Assembly (NCBI GenBank): GCA_003584005.1
Contig: QXHL01000003.1
Coordinates: forward strand, 62,001-126,000
Direction: 5' to 3'
DNA from: Alicyclobacillaceae bacterium I2511
Lineage (GTDB): Bacteria; Bacillota; Bacilli; Alicyclobacillales; Alicyclobacillaceae
Length of the DNA stretch: 64,000 nucleotides
Part shown: positions 40,088 to 49,617 of the stretch, piece after piece
Layout of the letters: each line of letters opens with the position of its first letter
Position numbering within the stretch: position 1 is the first letter of the stretch
Translations under genes and position numbers: made by a program
Notes under the pieces: generated by a model
The model's database searches: none
What the model saw: only the letters and a program-made list of their open reading frames with translations
Told to the model about the DNA's origin: nothing

Positions 40088-41575
40088 ATGAATAGGAAGT
40101 TTTTAATTTCCTTACTGCGGCGCGGCGTACCCGCCTTATTCACGCTAGTTGGTTCCGCCGGCATCCTCATTGGGGCCCATTGGATTCATCAGCAGCAAAT
40201 CGCTGCCAAACTTGAAACCACGACTACTCAGGCCCCTTCAGATAGTGGGGGACAGACACAGGGAACAAATGCTGCCACAGAAAGCAGTGGCGGCCTGTCT
40301 CAATCTAAAAGTTTAGGGCTTCCCAATACTAAAACTGGGACAAACAACACAGACAAATCTTCAGTTACGCCTACTGCACCCAGCAAATCCACTACATCCC
40401 AAACACAAGTCCCCGCTTCGTCTTCTATATCTTCAAATATAACGACTTCATCCTCTTCAAACACAATGGCTTCATCTTCAGGGGCAACGGTTGCATCCAC
40501 CCGTTCCGGAAACGTAGGCTATACACCTGTGCAGGGGGGAATCGTTCAAACCATCCCTGGGCCTACTAGCGGACAGGCAGTTCTTCCAGCCTGCGCCGTC
40601 CAGCAGTACGGATCCCAGCCCCAAACCACGCTCACTACCGCCAATCTGCAAATTCCTTCGGGGGGTACACTAAGTGTCCCTGCGGAAATGACTAAAAATA
40701 GTCTCTTGGCAATTCCCTTACAGCAAGGGGTATTGTGGGCTGTGGTCCCCGCCACAGCCATGACCCCTCAAGGTGGTTTGGGGGCAGCGCAAAAACCAAC
40801 AACTTTATACTATACCCCCTACCCTGCCACAACAGTGAGCCATCTGGAACTCACCCAAGGAGCCATTCGGCTCGGAGTTTTGCCATTGGCAACCCATATA
40901 AGAAACACTCCGTGGACTGGCTGGTATACCCCACCGACGAATTTGTTGCAAAAGAACGCCAACACAACCTCGGTAACCCGTTTGACTAATTCAGTTCAAT
41001 CGAATACAACAGCCAGCGACACCCCTACAGCTACTGCGGGTACGGACAAGATAAGCATTGAGAATAACACCTCCCCGACGTCCACCCCTGCGACCCTAGG
41101 AAGCCAACAACCCAGCGGTGGTGAAACCCTGGTAAACAGCAAAACTCCTTTGCCTGCCGGACAAGCTTACCTGTACCTATCCTCCCTATATGCTACAGAA
41201 GGGGGTGCCGTTATCACAATTGCAGTCAACGAACCGCAACAAACACAAAACATTACTTGGACGTACTTGTGGAAAGAGCAAGACCTATCCCTCCAGCCAC
41301 TAGCCAGTCTCGCCAATGGTAAAGGCATGTACAGTTGGCTTGCCGTTGGGAAACAACTGGTCTACTGGGGACAACGGTCCATGATTCCCCCAGACAATCG
41401 CTACTTCAAGGGAAAACAGTCTGTCCTCAACGTAATCAGTGGAAAGATAACCGCCATCCGGTTAGGAACGTGGACCAGCCAGGCACAGGCCAGTGGAAAT
41501 GACCTACAGTTCCGTATACAAAATTCCACCCAGTGGGAACAATTTACACCCGCACCGGAATTGGTGACGCACTGA
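40088..41575 (+). CDS. Secreted or membrane-anchored Ser/Thr-rich protein
   Basis: 495 residues. A basic N-terminus and hydrophobic segment (about residues 11-31, VPALFTLVGSAGILIGAHW) anchors or exports the protein. Residues about 38-145 are a low-complexity Ser/Thr/Gln linker, then a globular part (TANLQIPSGGTLSVPAEM, AIPLQQGVLWAVVP), a second Thr-rich linker near 300-345 and a C-terminal domain near 360-490. The ATG at 40088 follows GAGGTGA; the frame extends upstream to 39893 over the yfbR start, which I reject. No family recognised. Probably cell-wall or spore-surface exposed. Confidence 0.72.
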   Translation: MNRKFLISLLRRGVPALFTLVGSAGILIGAHWIHQQQIAAKLETTTTQAPSDSGGQTQGTNAATESSGGLSQSKSLGLPNTKTGTNNTDKSSVTPTAPSKSTTSQTQVPASSSISSNITTSSSSNTMASSSGATVASTRSGNVGYTPVQGGIVQTIPGPTSGQAVLPACAVQQYGSQPQTTLTTANLQIPSGGTLSVPAEMTKNSLLAIPLQQGVLWAVVPATAMTPQGGLGAAQKPTTLYYTPYPATTVSHLELTQGAIRLGVLPLATHIRNTPWTGWYTPPTNLLQKNANTTSVTRLTNSVQSNTTASDTPTATAGTDKISIENNTSPTSTPATLGSQQPSGGETLVNSKTPLPAGQAYLYLSSLYATEGGAVITIAVNEPQQTQNITWTYLWKEQDLSLQPLASLANGKGMYSWLAVGKQLVYWGQRSMIPPDNRYFKGKQSVLNVISGKITAIRLGTWTSQAQASGNDLQFRIQNSTQWEQFTPAPELVTH

Positions 41576-41759
41576 CAACCGCCATCCTCTACGATTAGGA
41601 TTGAATTTCCCTTGAGTTGTTTAAACTAGAGGGGTATGTCTAAAAAAGGCCCTTTGAAAGACAGGGGACCTACCAAAGAGTTTACTGAGTCTCTTGTGGA
41701 CCAGTACTGGAAGTGCACACCTGTGGCAAGTTACTTCAATCCAAGGAGGTTGATAATTC

Positions 41760-43079
41760 TTGGCCAGCCTGACAATCATTCGCAAGGCCCATCTGTTTGC
41801 CCCGGAAGACCAAGGCGTGCAAGACCTGCTATTAGGCGGCGGCAAGATCCTAGCAGTGGGTGAAGACCTATCTTTGCATGGAAATGTGCCAAATATTGAG
41901 GAGATTGATGCGTCAGGACTGCTGCTGTTTCCCGGCTTGATAGATCAACACGTACATATAGCAGGAGGCGGTGGTGAAGGGGGATTTCACTATCGCACCC
42001 CGGAAATTTCACTGAGTCACATCACCACAGCTGGAGTGACTACCGTAGTCGGAGTGTTGGGCACAGACGGCGTCACACGTACCACCCGAGAACTGCTGGC
42101 TAAGGCGAACGCGCTGGATTTTGAAGGAGTCACCACCTACATTTACTGTGGCGCATACCAAATTCCCACCCGAACCATCACGGGCACGCCCCGCAGCGAC
42201 ATCGTTTTGATTGACAAGGTAATTGGCGTCGGAGAAATCGCTATTTCTGACTCCCGTTCCAGCCATCCCAGTAATCAGGATATCGCGGAACTAGCCAGCG
42301 AAGCCAGGGTGGGAGGTCTTCTAGCTGGAAAGGCCGGTGTACTACACCTGCACTTGGGAGACGATGACAGTAGACTGGCCATTTTATTTGAAGTCCTAAA
42401 AAAGACAGAACTTCCGCTATCAGTGTTCACCCCTACCCATTTAAACCGTAACCCCGATTTACTCGAGGATGCCATCCGCTGGGGTCGCAAAGGCGGGTTT
42501 GTAGATGTGACATCAGGTATCCGGCCGGATGAACATGACCATATCTCCGTAAAACCTTCCCAAGCCATTCGCCACCTACTGGATGAAGGCGTGGATAAGG
42601 GTCGATTGACTATGAGTTCAGACAGCAACGGCAGCTCTCCCATTTTTGACAATCACGGTCGACTCGTGGCCATGGGAATTGGCTCCATTGCAACCCTTTG
42701 GGAGGAAATTCGGGATGCCATTGTTCAGGAAGAAGTCCCTATTCCAACCGCCGTCTCGTTGGTCACAAGAAATGTAGCTCGGGTCCTGAAACTCGGTCAC
42801 AAGGGCCGCATCCAGTCCGGTCTCGACGCAGACCTCCTATTAACAGACGCGCAATATCAAATTCAGCAAGTTGTGGCTAAAGGACAAACTGTCGTGGAGA
42901 ATGGCAAACCTGTCGTTTTTGGAACCTTTGAAAATAGGGCTGGCGTTCCCGGCTCACCAGGGCATAAATCTCACGCCGGAGTGTTAGACACGCAACGAGG
43001 TCGACATATGATTGAACCCGATGCAGAAGATCCAGATGACTTCCCAGACCCAAATGAACGTCAACGACGCAGCCGGTAA
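41760..43079 (+). CDS. iadA: Beta-aspartyl (isoaspartyl) dipeptidase
   Basis: 439-residue amidohydrolase-fold dizinc enzyme that cleaves isoaspartyl dipeptides from damaged proteins. Metal motifs: GLIDQHVHIAGGGGEGG near residues 60-76, SDSRSSHPS near 163, LHLHLGDD near 200, VFTPTHLNRN near 227 and the catalytic Asp in LTMSSDSNGSSP near 286. TTG start at 41760 with AAGGAGG upstream. A tail of about 45 residues (DPDDFPDPNERQRRSR) exceeds the usual length. Followed by rnz, 106 bases later. Confidence 0.92.
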   Translation: MASLTIIRKAHLFAPEDQGVQDLLLGGGKILAVGEDLSLHGNVPNIEEIDASGLLLFPGLIDQHVHIAGGGGEGGFHYRTPEISLSHITTAGVTTVVGVLGTDGVTRTTRELLAKANALDFEGVTTYIYCGAYQIPTRTITGTPRSDIVLIDKVIGVGEIAISDSRSSHPSNQDIAELASEARVGGLLAGKAGVLHLHLGDDDSRLAILFEVLKKTELPLSVFTPTHLNRNPDLLEDAIRWGRKGGFVDVTSGIRPDEHDHISVKPSQAIRHLLDEGVDKGRLTMSSDSNGSSPIFDNHGRLVAMGIGSIATLWEEIRDAIVQEEVPIPTAVSLVTRNVARVLKLGHKGRIQSGLDADLLLTDAQYQIQQVVAKGQTVVENGKPVVFGTFENRAGVPGSPGHKSHAGVLDTQRGRHMIEPDAEDPDDFPDPNERQRRSR

Positions 43080-43185
43080 ACAAATTTTTCTGCTAAACCC
43101 ATGCACGCAAAAACAAAATCCGCAATAATATCCACTGAGACCCCGAAAGCGTGTCCCATTGTAAACGAGGAGTGGAGCATATCCA

Positions 43186-44187
43186 ATGGACCTGTACTTT
43201 TTAGGCACGAGCGCTGGCGTCCCCACTAAAACTCGCAATGTCAGTGCCTTGGCCTTCAGAGTACTGACGGAGCAAGGAAACGTCTGGCTATTTGACTGTG
43301 GTGAGGGAACCCAACAGCAAATTTTGTCTGCCCCAATCAAACTCAGCAAAATTAACAAGGTGTTTATTACACACCTGCACGGGGACCACCTGTTTGGACT
43401 TCCTGGTTTGTTGAGCAGTCGCTCCCTTCAGGGCATCAGAACACCCCTGACACTGTTTGGCCCCAAGGGGTTACAGGGATATGTAGATACCTGCCTGGCT
43501 ACCACTGGCACACACCTTGTCTATTCCCTCGAGATAGTGGAGTTGCCTGTGACCTCTCCCGGTGACCAGACCCACCCCTTTTTAGTCTGGTCCGATGAAC
43601 AATTTCAAGTGGAGGCCGCACGTTTGGAACACCGTATACCTTCTTTTGGGTATCGAGTGTCAGAAAGACCCACACGCGGTCATCTGAACACAATGCGACT
43701 GTCCGCTTTGGGGGTGTTGCCCGGTCCCAGTTACGGCCTCCTGCAGCGAGGAGAGCGCCTAACTTTGCCTGATGGCCGGCAGATTGACCCCGAGCAATTT
43801 CGGGACCCCCCAAGGCCTGGACGAGTCATCACCATTCTAGGGGATACACGTCCCTGTAGTAATACTATCGAACTGGCACGAAATGCCGACTTACTCATTC
43901 ACGAGGCTACCTTTGCAAACGAACACCAGCAATTGGCCCTAGCCTATCATCATTCCACGGCCGCTGAGGCCGCCAAAACCGCCATTGCAGCTGGTGCACA
44001 ACAACTGGTCCTCACCCACATCAGTAGCCGTTACCAGGGCCCAGACCTAGAACAGTTGCTTGCAGATGCCCAAACTATATTTTCTAACAGCCACTTGGCT
44101 GCAGACGGTTGGTCAATAGAAATCCCACCTAAAGTTAGAAAAACAGCGGACGCATCTCCTCCGCCACCTGTTCTGGATAAAACATAG
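43186..44187 (+). CDS. rnz: Ribonuclease Z (tRNA 3' endonuclease)
   Basis: 333-residue metallo-beta-lactamase-fold endonuclease that trims tRNA 3' ends. N-terminal MDLYFLGTSAGVPTKTRNVSA, FDCGEGTQQQIL, zinc motif FITHLHGDHLFGLPGLL near residue 61, LGDTRPC near 219, LIHEATF near 239 and the HHST and LTHISSRY endings. ATG preceded by GAGGAGTGG. The 3' end overlaps galT (opposite strand) by 53 bp. The last 20 residues (Pro-rich) are likely non-conserved. Confidence 0.94.
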   Translation: MDLYFLGTSAGVPTKTRNVSALAFRVLTEQGNVWLFDCGEGTQQQILSAPIKLSKINKVFITHLHGDHLFGLPGLLSSRSLQGIRTPLTLFGPKGLQGYVDTCLATTGTHLVYSLEIVELPVTSPGDQTHPFLVWSDEQFQVEAARLEHRIPSFGYRVSERPTRGHLNTMRLSALGVLPGPSYGLLQRGERLTLPDGRQIDPEQFRDPPRPGRVITILGDTRPCSNTIELARNADLLIHEATFANEHQQLALAYHHSTAAEAAKTAIAAGAQQLVLTHISSRYQGPDLEQLLADAQTIFSNSHLAADGWSIEIPPKVRKTADASPPPPVLDKT

Positions 44188-45169
44188 CAAAGGGTTCGTT
44201 GTACATGTGGCGAATGGCCCCCACATCAGCGGCGTGAACCGCTGGGTTGAAAGAACCCCGCGCGGAAATGCGGGCATGGACCCATACATCATCTTCTGGT
44301 GTTGCGGAGGGATACAAGGCCAAGTTAAAACTATAAATGTGATGGTCCTGCATATACCGCAGCACGGGTTGCATGCCCTGTGCAAAAGAAAATACATCGT
44401 CATGTGTCAGATCCAAAACAGTCAGGCGCTCTCGAAACACAGCTGTGACATCAAAAATGAACCCAAAGGGAATAAAGTTGACCACCCAAGACACACTGCC
44501 CGTGTCTCCCAGGTAACGTTCATTGAGACGCTTTTCCTCAGCCAAAAAGTCTTCCCAAAAAGATCTGCCTGTCTGCTGGCGATAGGCGCGGCTACCCTCA
44601 ATTTCTAATTTTAAATAATTTCCAGGGGTATCTGTGGCAAACACCTGCAAGTGCGGATGTAACAAACTGGCACCGGCCATAGGAAAGTAGTTCCAATTAA
44701 TGAGCCCGTACCCCAAGTGCTTGTCTCGCTGATGAACGGCCCGGAAATATTGGATAGAGGCCTCCAACGCATCCGTCAAACGCGTTGCCGTTAAATCCTG
44801 CATTGGCACCAGGTGATTACGGCTCACCACGGTGACCGCGCTATGCGCATCATAAGGGGAAAGATTAGGAAAGACCACTGCCTCCCCCTGGCGAAAGCGC
44901 CCCTGCTTTGTGATGTCTGACGGAAACTTTGGTGTGACCGACTCCACATTGTTTGGACAAAAGGGACAAAAGCCCCCCGCCAATGACTGTTTAGACAGTT
45001 CCTCCACATCTATTGCAGGAAAATCCAACTTGCTGAAATGGGCAATTCGCCCCGTAGACTGTGTCAACGGATCAACCCGAATTTCACTTTCAATCACGGT
45101 TTCTTGAAAATTCTTTCTTGGATCAAGAAAATGTGTGTGCTTTTTCATGCGGATAAAATCAATGGTCAA
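44135..45169 (-). CDS. galT: Galactose-1-phosphate uridylyltransferase-like protein
   Basis: 344 residues, HIT-superfamily GalT type. Zinc site Cys pair in GGFCPFCPNNVE near residue 70, NLSPYDAHSAVTVV near 107, and the catalytic nucleophile in GASLLHPHLQVFATD (H-P-H) near 172. C-terminal YPSATPEDDVWVHARI. I chose the TTG at 45169, with GGGGAGG 8 bases upstream; the open frame extends to 45274. No galK or galE is adjacent, so the substrate could be another hexose 1-phosphate. Tail overlaps rnz by 53 bp. Confidence 0.88.
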   Translation of the reverse strand: MTIDFIRMKKHTHFLDPRKNFQETVIESEIRVDPLTQSTGRIAHFSKLDFPAIDVEELSKQSLAGGFCPFCPNNVESVTPKFPSDITKQGRFRQGEAVVFPNLSPYDAHSAVTVVSRNHLVPMQDLTATRLTDALEASIQYFRAVHQRDKHLGYGLINWNYFPMAGASLLHPHLQVFATDTPGNYLKLEIEGSRAYRQQTGRSFWEDFLAEEKRLNERYLGDTGSVSWVVNFIPFGFIFDVTAVFRERLTVLDLTHDDVFSFAQGMQPVLRYMQDHHIYSFNLALYPSATPEDDVWVHARISARGSFNPAVHAADVGAIRHMYNEPFAMFYPEQVAEEMRPLFF

Positions 45170-45296
45170 CAGGTCAACCTCCCCTATATTTGGAACGACT
45201 GTTGCACAAATATTCACGCTACCATCGTAACGCTCCATACACTCAAGCTCAAGCAGTCCCAACACAAAGGACACAGCCTACAGGCGTTATAGAGGT

Positions 45297-45334
45297 TGTC
45301 CGGAAAGGGTTCTGACCAGACCCCTTTCCGGACA
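45297..45334. repeat. REP-like palindrome, copy 2
   Basis: Arms TGTCCGGAAAGGG (45297-45309) and CCCTTTCCGGACA (45322-45334), 13 bp perfect, with a 12-base centre containing TCTGACCAGAC. Its outline matches the palindrome at 25230 (TGTCC, A/G tract, GGGGTCTGACCCC type core). The rest of the galT-to-SGNH gap (45335-45529) shows nothing else. Confidence 0.82.
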
Positions 45335-45529
45335 CGCTCTTATAGGGTCAAATGAGCAAATAAAAGATTAAACAGGACACAGGGAGATAGAAAATAGGCA
45401 AGCACCGTCATCCCTGCAAAGGAAATTTCATTTTCTTAAGAAGAATGCTAAAGACACCTCAGATACGGCAGTTTAGTCGACTTCTTCCCATGAAAATAAA
45501 GTGTTTTTAATAGAAAGCAGGGATATCCG

Positions 45530-46204
45530 ATGTTCTTGTATACAGCCCTTGGGGACTCCATTACGGCAGGTGAAGGGGCAACGGCCCCTATCTATGCATA
45601 TCCCTCTCGCGTCGTACAAATTCTGCGCAGTCACGGCCTGTCCGCAAATGGTACCATCCTCGCACAACCTGGTTGGACCAGTGCCGATTTAGAGGCCGCA
45701 GTGTTTGACAACAGCCTCCTGCCACTCGCACAGGCACAGGCCATTACGGTCTGGGTTGGCGCAGATGACCTTGTACATGCCGCAAGCAACGTTTTACGCG
45801 GAGTCCCTTTCCAAAGGGCTGCGTCTGTTGCCCTCAAACGCTATACCCGTGACCTGGCCCTGTTATTGACCACTACCCGTAAATTGTGCCAAAATCGTTT
45901 AATTGTCTGTACCCAGTACAACCCCTTTCCCAATAGCCCCTTGGCCGTGGAGGCCGTGGGAGCACTGAACACCGCAATTATCCAGACCGCCTCCCTCAGT
46001 AGATGTTCAGTGGCTCCAGTAGCTGAGTGGTTTAGGGGACGGCAAAACGAACTGATTGCCGGGTACCGCACAGGGCGTTTGGAAGATGCCTTGCACGCTC
46101 CTACGGCACCCGTACACCCCAACAACCGTGGACATGCCCTCATTGCCCAAGGTTTAGTGCCCCTGTTACACATAGACGGAATCGACCCCCGACGTTTAAC
46201 GTAG
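45530..46204 (+). CDS. SGNH/GDSL hydrolase
   Basis: 224-residue esterase-like protein. Catalytic Ser in block I ALGDSITAGEG (residues 6-16), block III WVGADDL near 72, and the Asp/His pair in APVHPNNRGHALIAQGL near 200. No signal peptide, so it appears cytosolic. Substrate unknown; lipase, thioesterase or carbohydrate deacetylase are all possible in this family. Converges on the CoA-transferase gene with a 9-bp overlap. Confidence 0.87.
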   Translation: MFLYTALGDSITAGEGATAPIYAYPSRVVQILRSHGLSANGTILAQPGWTSADLEAAVFDNSLLPLAQAQAITVWVGADDLVHAASNVLRGVPFQRAASVALKRYTRDLALLLTTTRKLCQNRLIVCTQYNPFPNSPLAVEAVGALNTAIIQTASLSRCSVAPVAEWFRGRQNELIAGYRTGRLEDALHAPTAPVHPNNRGHALIAQGLVPLLHIDGIDPRRLT

Positions 46205-47695
46205 GCGCATATCCCCACTATCTTCATATCGGATGTGCCAAGCAAGGGCTTCTGACAAAAGATGTGGAGTTTGTCCCTTGTTTGTGGTTGTCGCTTTGTT
46301 CACATAGTCTGCCAACTGTTCCCGATATTCGGGGTGGACGACGTGTGCTAATATTTCTCGCGCCTTTTCTCGAGGGGTTAGCCCACGTAAATCCGCAATT
46401 CCCTGCTCAGTAACGATGATATCCACGTCATGTTCAATATGATCCACGTGTGAAACAAAGGGAACAATACTCGATATTTTTCCACCTTTAGCCACGGATT
46501 TTGTGACAAAAATAGATAGTGCTGCATTACGAGCAAAATCTCCAGACCCCCCGATGCCATTCATCATCTGAGTGCCCCCAATGTGGGTGCAGTTTACATT
46601 TCCATACACATCCACCTCTAAAGCGGTGTTAATTGATATCACACCCAAGCGGCGAATGACTTCGGGATGATTTGTAATTTCTTGTGGACGCAAGACAAAT
46701 TTATTTCGGTACTGTTTGATATGTGACAAAACGTAATCCCGCATACTTTCTGACAAAGTTAAAGAACTCGCAGATGCGTAGGAAACCTTTCCTGCGTCAA
46801 TGAGTTCAAATACGGAATCCTGGGCAACTTCTGTGTACACCGTCAGACCCGTAAAAGGACCCTCTCGAAGTCCACTAAAAACCGCATTTGCGACTTGTCC
46901 AGCCCCACTTTGTAAAGGCCCTAAACTTAAAGGAAGGCGACCGTGTTTCACCTCGTGATCCAGTAATTCAAGAATATATCCAGCCATGGTGAGCGTATCT
47001 GCATCTACGGGAGTAAAATCTGATGGAGAATCTGCTTCATCAGTAAGGACCACACCAAGAATTTTATCCGGATCACAAGGAATGTAAGGAACTCCAATCC
47101 GATCCGCCACACGTGTGATTGGAATAGGCTGGCGATTGGGACGCTCCCCCGGAATGAAAATGTCATGTAGCCCTTCTAGTTCCATTGGCATGGCCAAGTT
47201 GATTTCTACAATCACTTTGCCAGCCTCTTGCACAAATATCGGTGAATTTCCTACAGAAGTTGTGGGAATAATGCCACCGTTTTCGGTGATGGCAACGGCT
47301 TCTACAATTGCTAGGTCAAGATGTCCCAACACACCACTGCGTAAAACTTCCGCAGTGTTACTGGAGTGCTGATCAATGTAGCGAATCTCCCCATTATTAA
47401 TCAATCCTCTTGTCACTGGGTCCGCTTGATAGGGCAAGCGTCGATCTACCACACCTGCTCCGCTTAAAATAGCATCAGATTCACCCAAAGAAGCCCCCGT
47501 GTACAGATTAATTTTGCGCTGTTTCCCTGTCGCTTTTACTGCAGCCACCAAGGCCTTTGGAACCGCTTTCACGTCCCCTGAGCGTGTAACTCCACTCACT
47601 CCCACACTCATTCCATTTTTAATCCAGCCCTGTGCCTCTTCCGCAGAAACAATTTGGCCTCGTAAATCGGCGTGACGAATGCGATCTTCATACAT
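46196..47695 (-). CDS. Acetyl-CoA hydrolase/transferase family (succinyl-CoA:acetate CoA-transferase-like)
   Basis: 499 residues, class I CoA-transferase of the Cat1/AarC/ACH1 type. NGMSVGVSGVTRSGD near residue 30, NLYTGASLG, LDLAIVEAVAITENGGIIPT, the active-site region GGTQMMNGIGGSGDFARNA near 375-393 and VTEQGIADLRGLTP near 430. It exchanges CoA between acetate and another acid, or hydrolyses acetyl-CoA. ATG at 47695 chosen over the GTG at 47707, which sits inside the GGGGAGG ribosome site. Monocistronic, upstream of no obvious partner. Confidence 0.9.
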   Translation of the reverse strand: MYEDRIRHADLRGQIVSAEEAQGWIKNGMSVGVSGVTRSGDVKAVPKALVAAVKATGKQRKINLYTGASLGESDAILSGAGVVDRRLPYQADPVTRGLINNGEIRYIDQHSSNTAEVLRSGVLGHLDLAIVEAVAITENGGIIPTTSVGNSPIFVQEAGKVIVEINLAMPMELEGLHDIFIPGERPNRQPIPITRVADRIGVPYIPCDPDKILGVVLTDEADSPSDFTPVDADTLTMAGYILELLDHEVKHGRLPLSLGPLQSGAGQVANAVFSGLREGPFTGLTVYTEVAQDSVFELIDAGKVSYASASSLTLSESMRDYVLSHIKQYRNKFVLRPQEITNHPEVIRRLGVISINTALEVDVYGNVNCTHIGGTQMMNGIGGSGDFARNAALSIFVTKSVAKGGKISSIVPFVSHVDHIEHDVDIIVTEQGIADLRGLTPREKAREILAHVVHPEYREQLADYVNKATTTNKGQTPHLLSEALAWHIRYEDSGDMRLR

Positions 47696-47821
47696 ACCTG
47701 ACCACACCTCCCCAGGAAATTAGTAGTGGTACCTGATGCATTTACCTGACCATAGACCGGTGACTGAATTTCTTAATTGTGCCACAAGACTATTTTACCA
47801 GAATATTAGGCTTCGGAGTAA

Positions 47822-48787
47822 TCATTTCGTAGCCATTATTGCCTCAGCGGATTGAAAAAAGTGTTCTTGCTCAAGCCACCAGGACTGCGCTTGTTCCACG
47901 CTTACTGCCTCAAATGAAAGCCAATCCCCAGGCCTGGACTGGGCAACTTTGGGAATGTCGATTCCTGCAACTGTCGCAATTTTTGTATATCCGCCAATCC
48001 CCCTTCGTCCCGCCAGGAGAATGAGTGGTTTCCCCGCAGAAGGCACCTGAACGGCTCCTTCAGGAATGCACTCTGACAAGATATCTGCGCCAGATTTGTG
48101 CTGCAGCAAGGGGCCCTCTAAATGGCACCCAATCCGATTGGAATCGGGACTCACCCGATATTGCGACGCTAACAATGTTGCAATGGCTTCGGGAGTAAAG
48201 GCCGTTTCCTGAGGGCCGAGTATCACATGCAGGGTCTGTTCTTTCACATACTGTGGAACAAAGCGAGGATTAACCAAACGACGTTCCAAGGGAGGCCCAC
48301 TGTGCCACCTGGTCGTCAAATGAAAATTTGTGGAAATCACATCCCCAGCATGCAACACACGCCCATCGATTCCCCCCAAGCCCACCAAGGCATCCGTCGA
48401 ACGACTGCCATATTGCATGGGGACATCAATGCCCCCCTGAACACATACATAGGCTCGGCACCCTTTGGGGCCCCCACCAAAACGCAGCCGTTGCCCCATT
48501 TGCAGCTGCAACACTCGCCAAGTGGAGGCAGGGTTGTGGTCTATCTGAAGTCCCAAATCCCCGCCGGTGACAGCCACAGCGCAGTCGTCGAGAGCCTCCA
48601 GCTCCAGACCAAACAGTGTAGTTTCAATGGCCGCAGCATTCAACGGATTGCCCAACAGCAGGTTGCCAAAGCGCAGCGCATATTTGTCGGCAGCACCCGA
48701 AACGGACAGTCCGAAGCGCTGAAAACCTCGACGTCCCAAGTCTTGAATGGAAGACTGCAGTCCTGGGCCTATGACGCGCAGGGTCAT
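47822..48787 (-). CDS. pxpC: 5-oxoprolinase subunit C
   Basis: 321-residue biotin-dependent-carboxyltransferase-like domain protein (KipA/YbgK/PxpC). Opens MTLRVIGPGLQSSIQDLGRRGFQ, then FGLSVSGAADKYALRFGNLLLGN, AYVCVQGGIDVP, YGSRSTDALVGLGG and the C-terminal RRGIGGYTKIATVAGIDIPKVAQ. The ATG at 48787 follows GGGAGG. Third gene of pxpA-pxpB-pxpC, about 100 bases after pxpB. The complex hydrolyses 5-oxoproline to glutamate with ATP. Confidence 0.93.
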   Translation of the reverse strand: MTLRVIGPGLQSSIQDLGRRGFQRFGLSVSGAADKYALRFGNLLLGNPLNAAAIETTLFGLELEALDDCAVAVTGGDLGLQIDHNPASTWRVLQLQMGQRLRFGGGPKGCRAYVCVQGGIDVPMQYGSRSTDALVGLGGIDGRVLHAGDVISTNFHLTTRWHSGPPLERRLVNPRFVPQYVKEQTLHVILGPQETAFTPEAIATLLASQYRVSPDSNRIGCHLEGPLLQHKSGADILSECIPEGAVQVPSAGKPLILLAGRRGIGGYTKIATVAGIDIPKVAQSRPGDWLSFEAVSVEQAQSWWLEQEHFFQSAEAIMATK

Positions 48788-48885
48788 GTCGAAACCTCCC
48801 ACGAATGATTTCCCACAATGATTCACCGCCAGCCTTCCACCTAAGTCATCTATCCATCCCCCGTTGACAAGATCTAATCTAAACG

Positions 48886-49617
48886 TTACAAAGCGTTCCT
48901 CCGAAATTCATACGGGGACGTTGCGTCTAACGCCTGCAAATCCTCATACTCCTGACGAGAAACAGGGAAGAACTGCAGCCAGTCCCCTTGTTGCACGAAA
49001 AACGGTTGTTCTAGCCGTCGGTCATACATCCGCACCGGAATCCGTCCGACAATTCGCCACCCTCCAGGGCTGTCCACAGGATAAAATCCGGTCTGTTCTC
49101 CAGCAATGCCCACAGAACCCCCAGGGACCAACACCCGTGGTCGGGCCAGTCTGGGGGTGGCAATTTCTTGGGGCATTCCTTTAAGAAACGGAAAATTCGG
49201 AAGAAATCCGGTGAAATACACATAGTATTGGGGTTGACTATGCAGCCGTATGACATCTTCCACTGTGAGTTCGTTGAGCTTTGCCACATCATTCAAATCC
49301 GGCGCCAATTCAGGGTTATAGCATACGGGAATGAAAATTACCTTTGATGCATGAGCATGAATCCCCTGGGCCTCCTGCAAACCTTGGTGCACAACGGTTT
49401 GCAGGACAGAGAACGTATAAACCATCGGATCGTATTCAATATATAGGGTTTTAAAACCGGGAATGCATTCATATACTCCAGCACCCACAAAATGAGCGAA
49501 CCAATTTGCCAGGGACTGAATCCGACTGGACAACAGAGGCGAAACCTCTCCTGAAAATTCTACCAACAGTGCCTGATCTCCGGCAGGGTGAAGGGTGACA
49601 GAAGGAAAACGTCTCAT
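48886..49617 (-). CDS. pxpB: 5-oxoprolinase subunit B
   Basis: 243-residue KipI/YbgJ/PxpB protein of the cyclophilin-like fold. Family pattern: HPAGDQALLVEFSGEVS at the N-terminus, YNPELAPDLNDVA, YYVYFTGFLPNFPFLKGMP, LARPRVLVPGGSVGIAGEQTGFYP and SPGGWRIVGRIPVRMYD. Start overlaps the pxpA stop by ATGA. Functions with PxpA and PxpC. In bacilli the paralogues KipI/KipA touch sporulation kinase control, but the full pxpABC set favours 5-oxoprolinase. Confidence 0.93.
   Translation of the reverse strand: MRRFPSVTLHPAGDQALLVEFSGEVSPLLSSRIQSLANWFAHFVGAGVYECIPGFKTLYIEYDPMVYTFSVLQTVVHQGLQEAQGIHAHASKVIFIPVCYNPELAPDLNDVAKLNELTVEDVIRLHSQPQYYVYFTGFLPNFPFLKGMPQEIATPRLARPRVLVPGGSVGIAGEQTGFYPVDSPGGWRIVGRIPVRMYDRRLEQPFFVQQGDWLQFFPVSRQEYEDLQALDATSPYEFRRNAL

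Noticed and set aside
41636-41863. 75-codon frame upstream of and overlapping iadA
   Set aside because: Ribosome site too close to its ATG, and the second half lies in another frame of iadA; no recognisable content.
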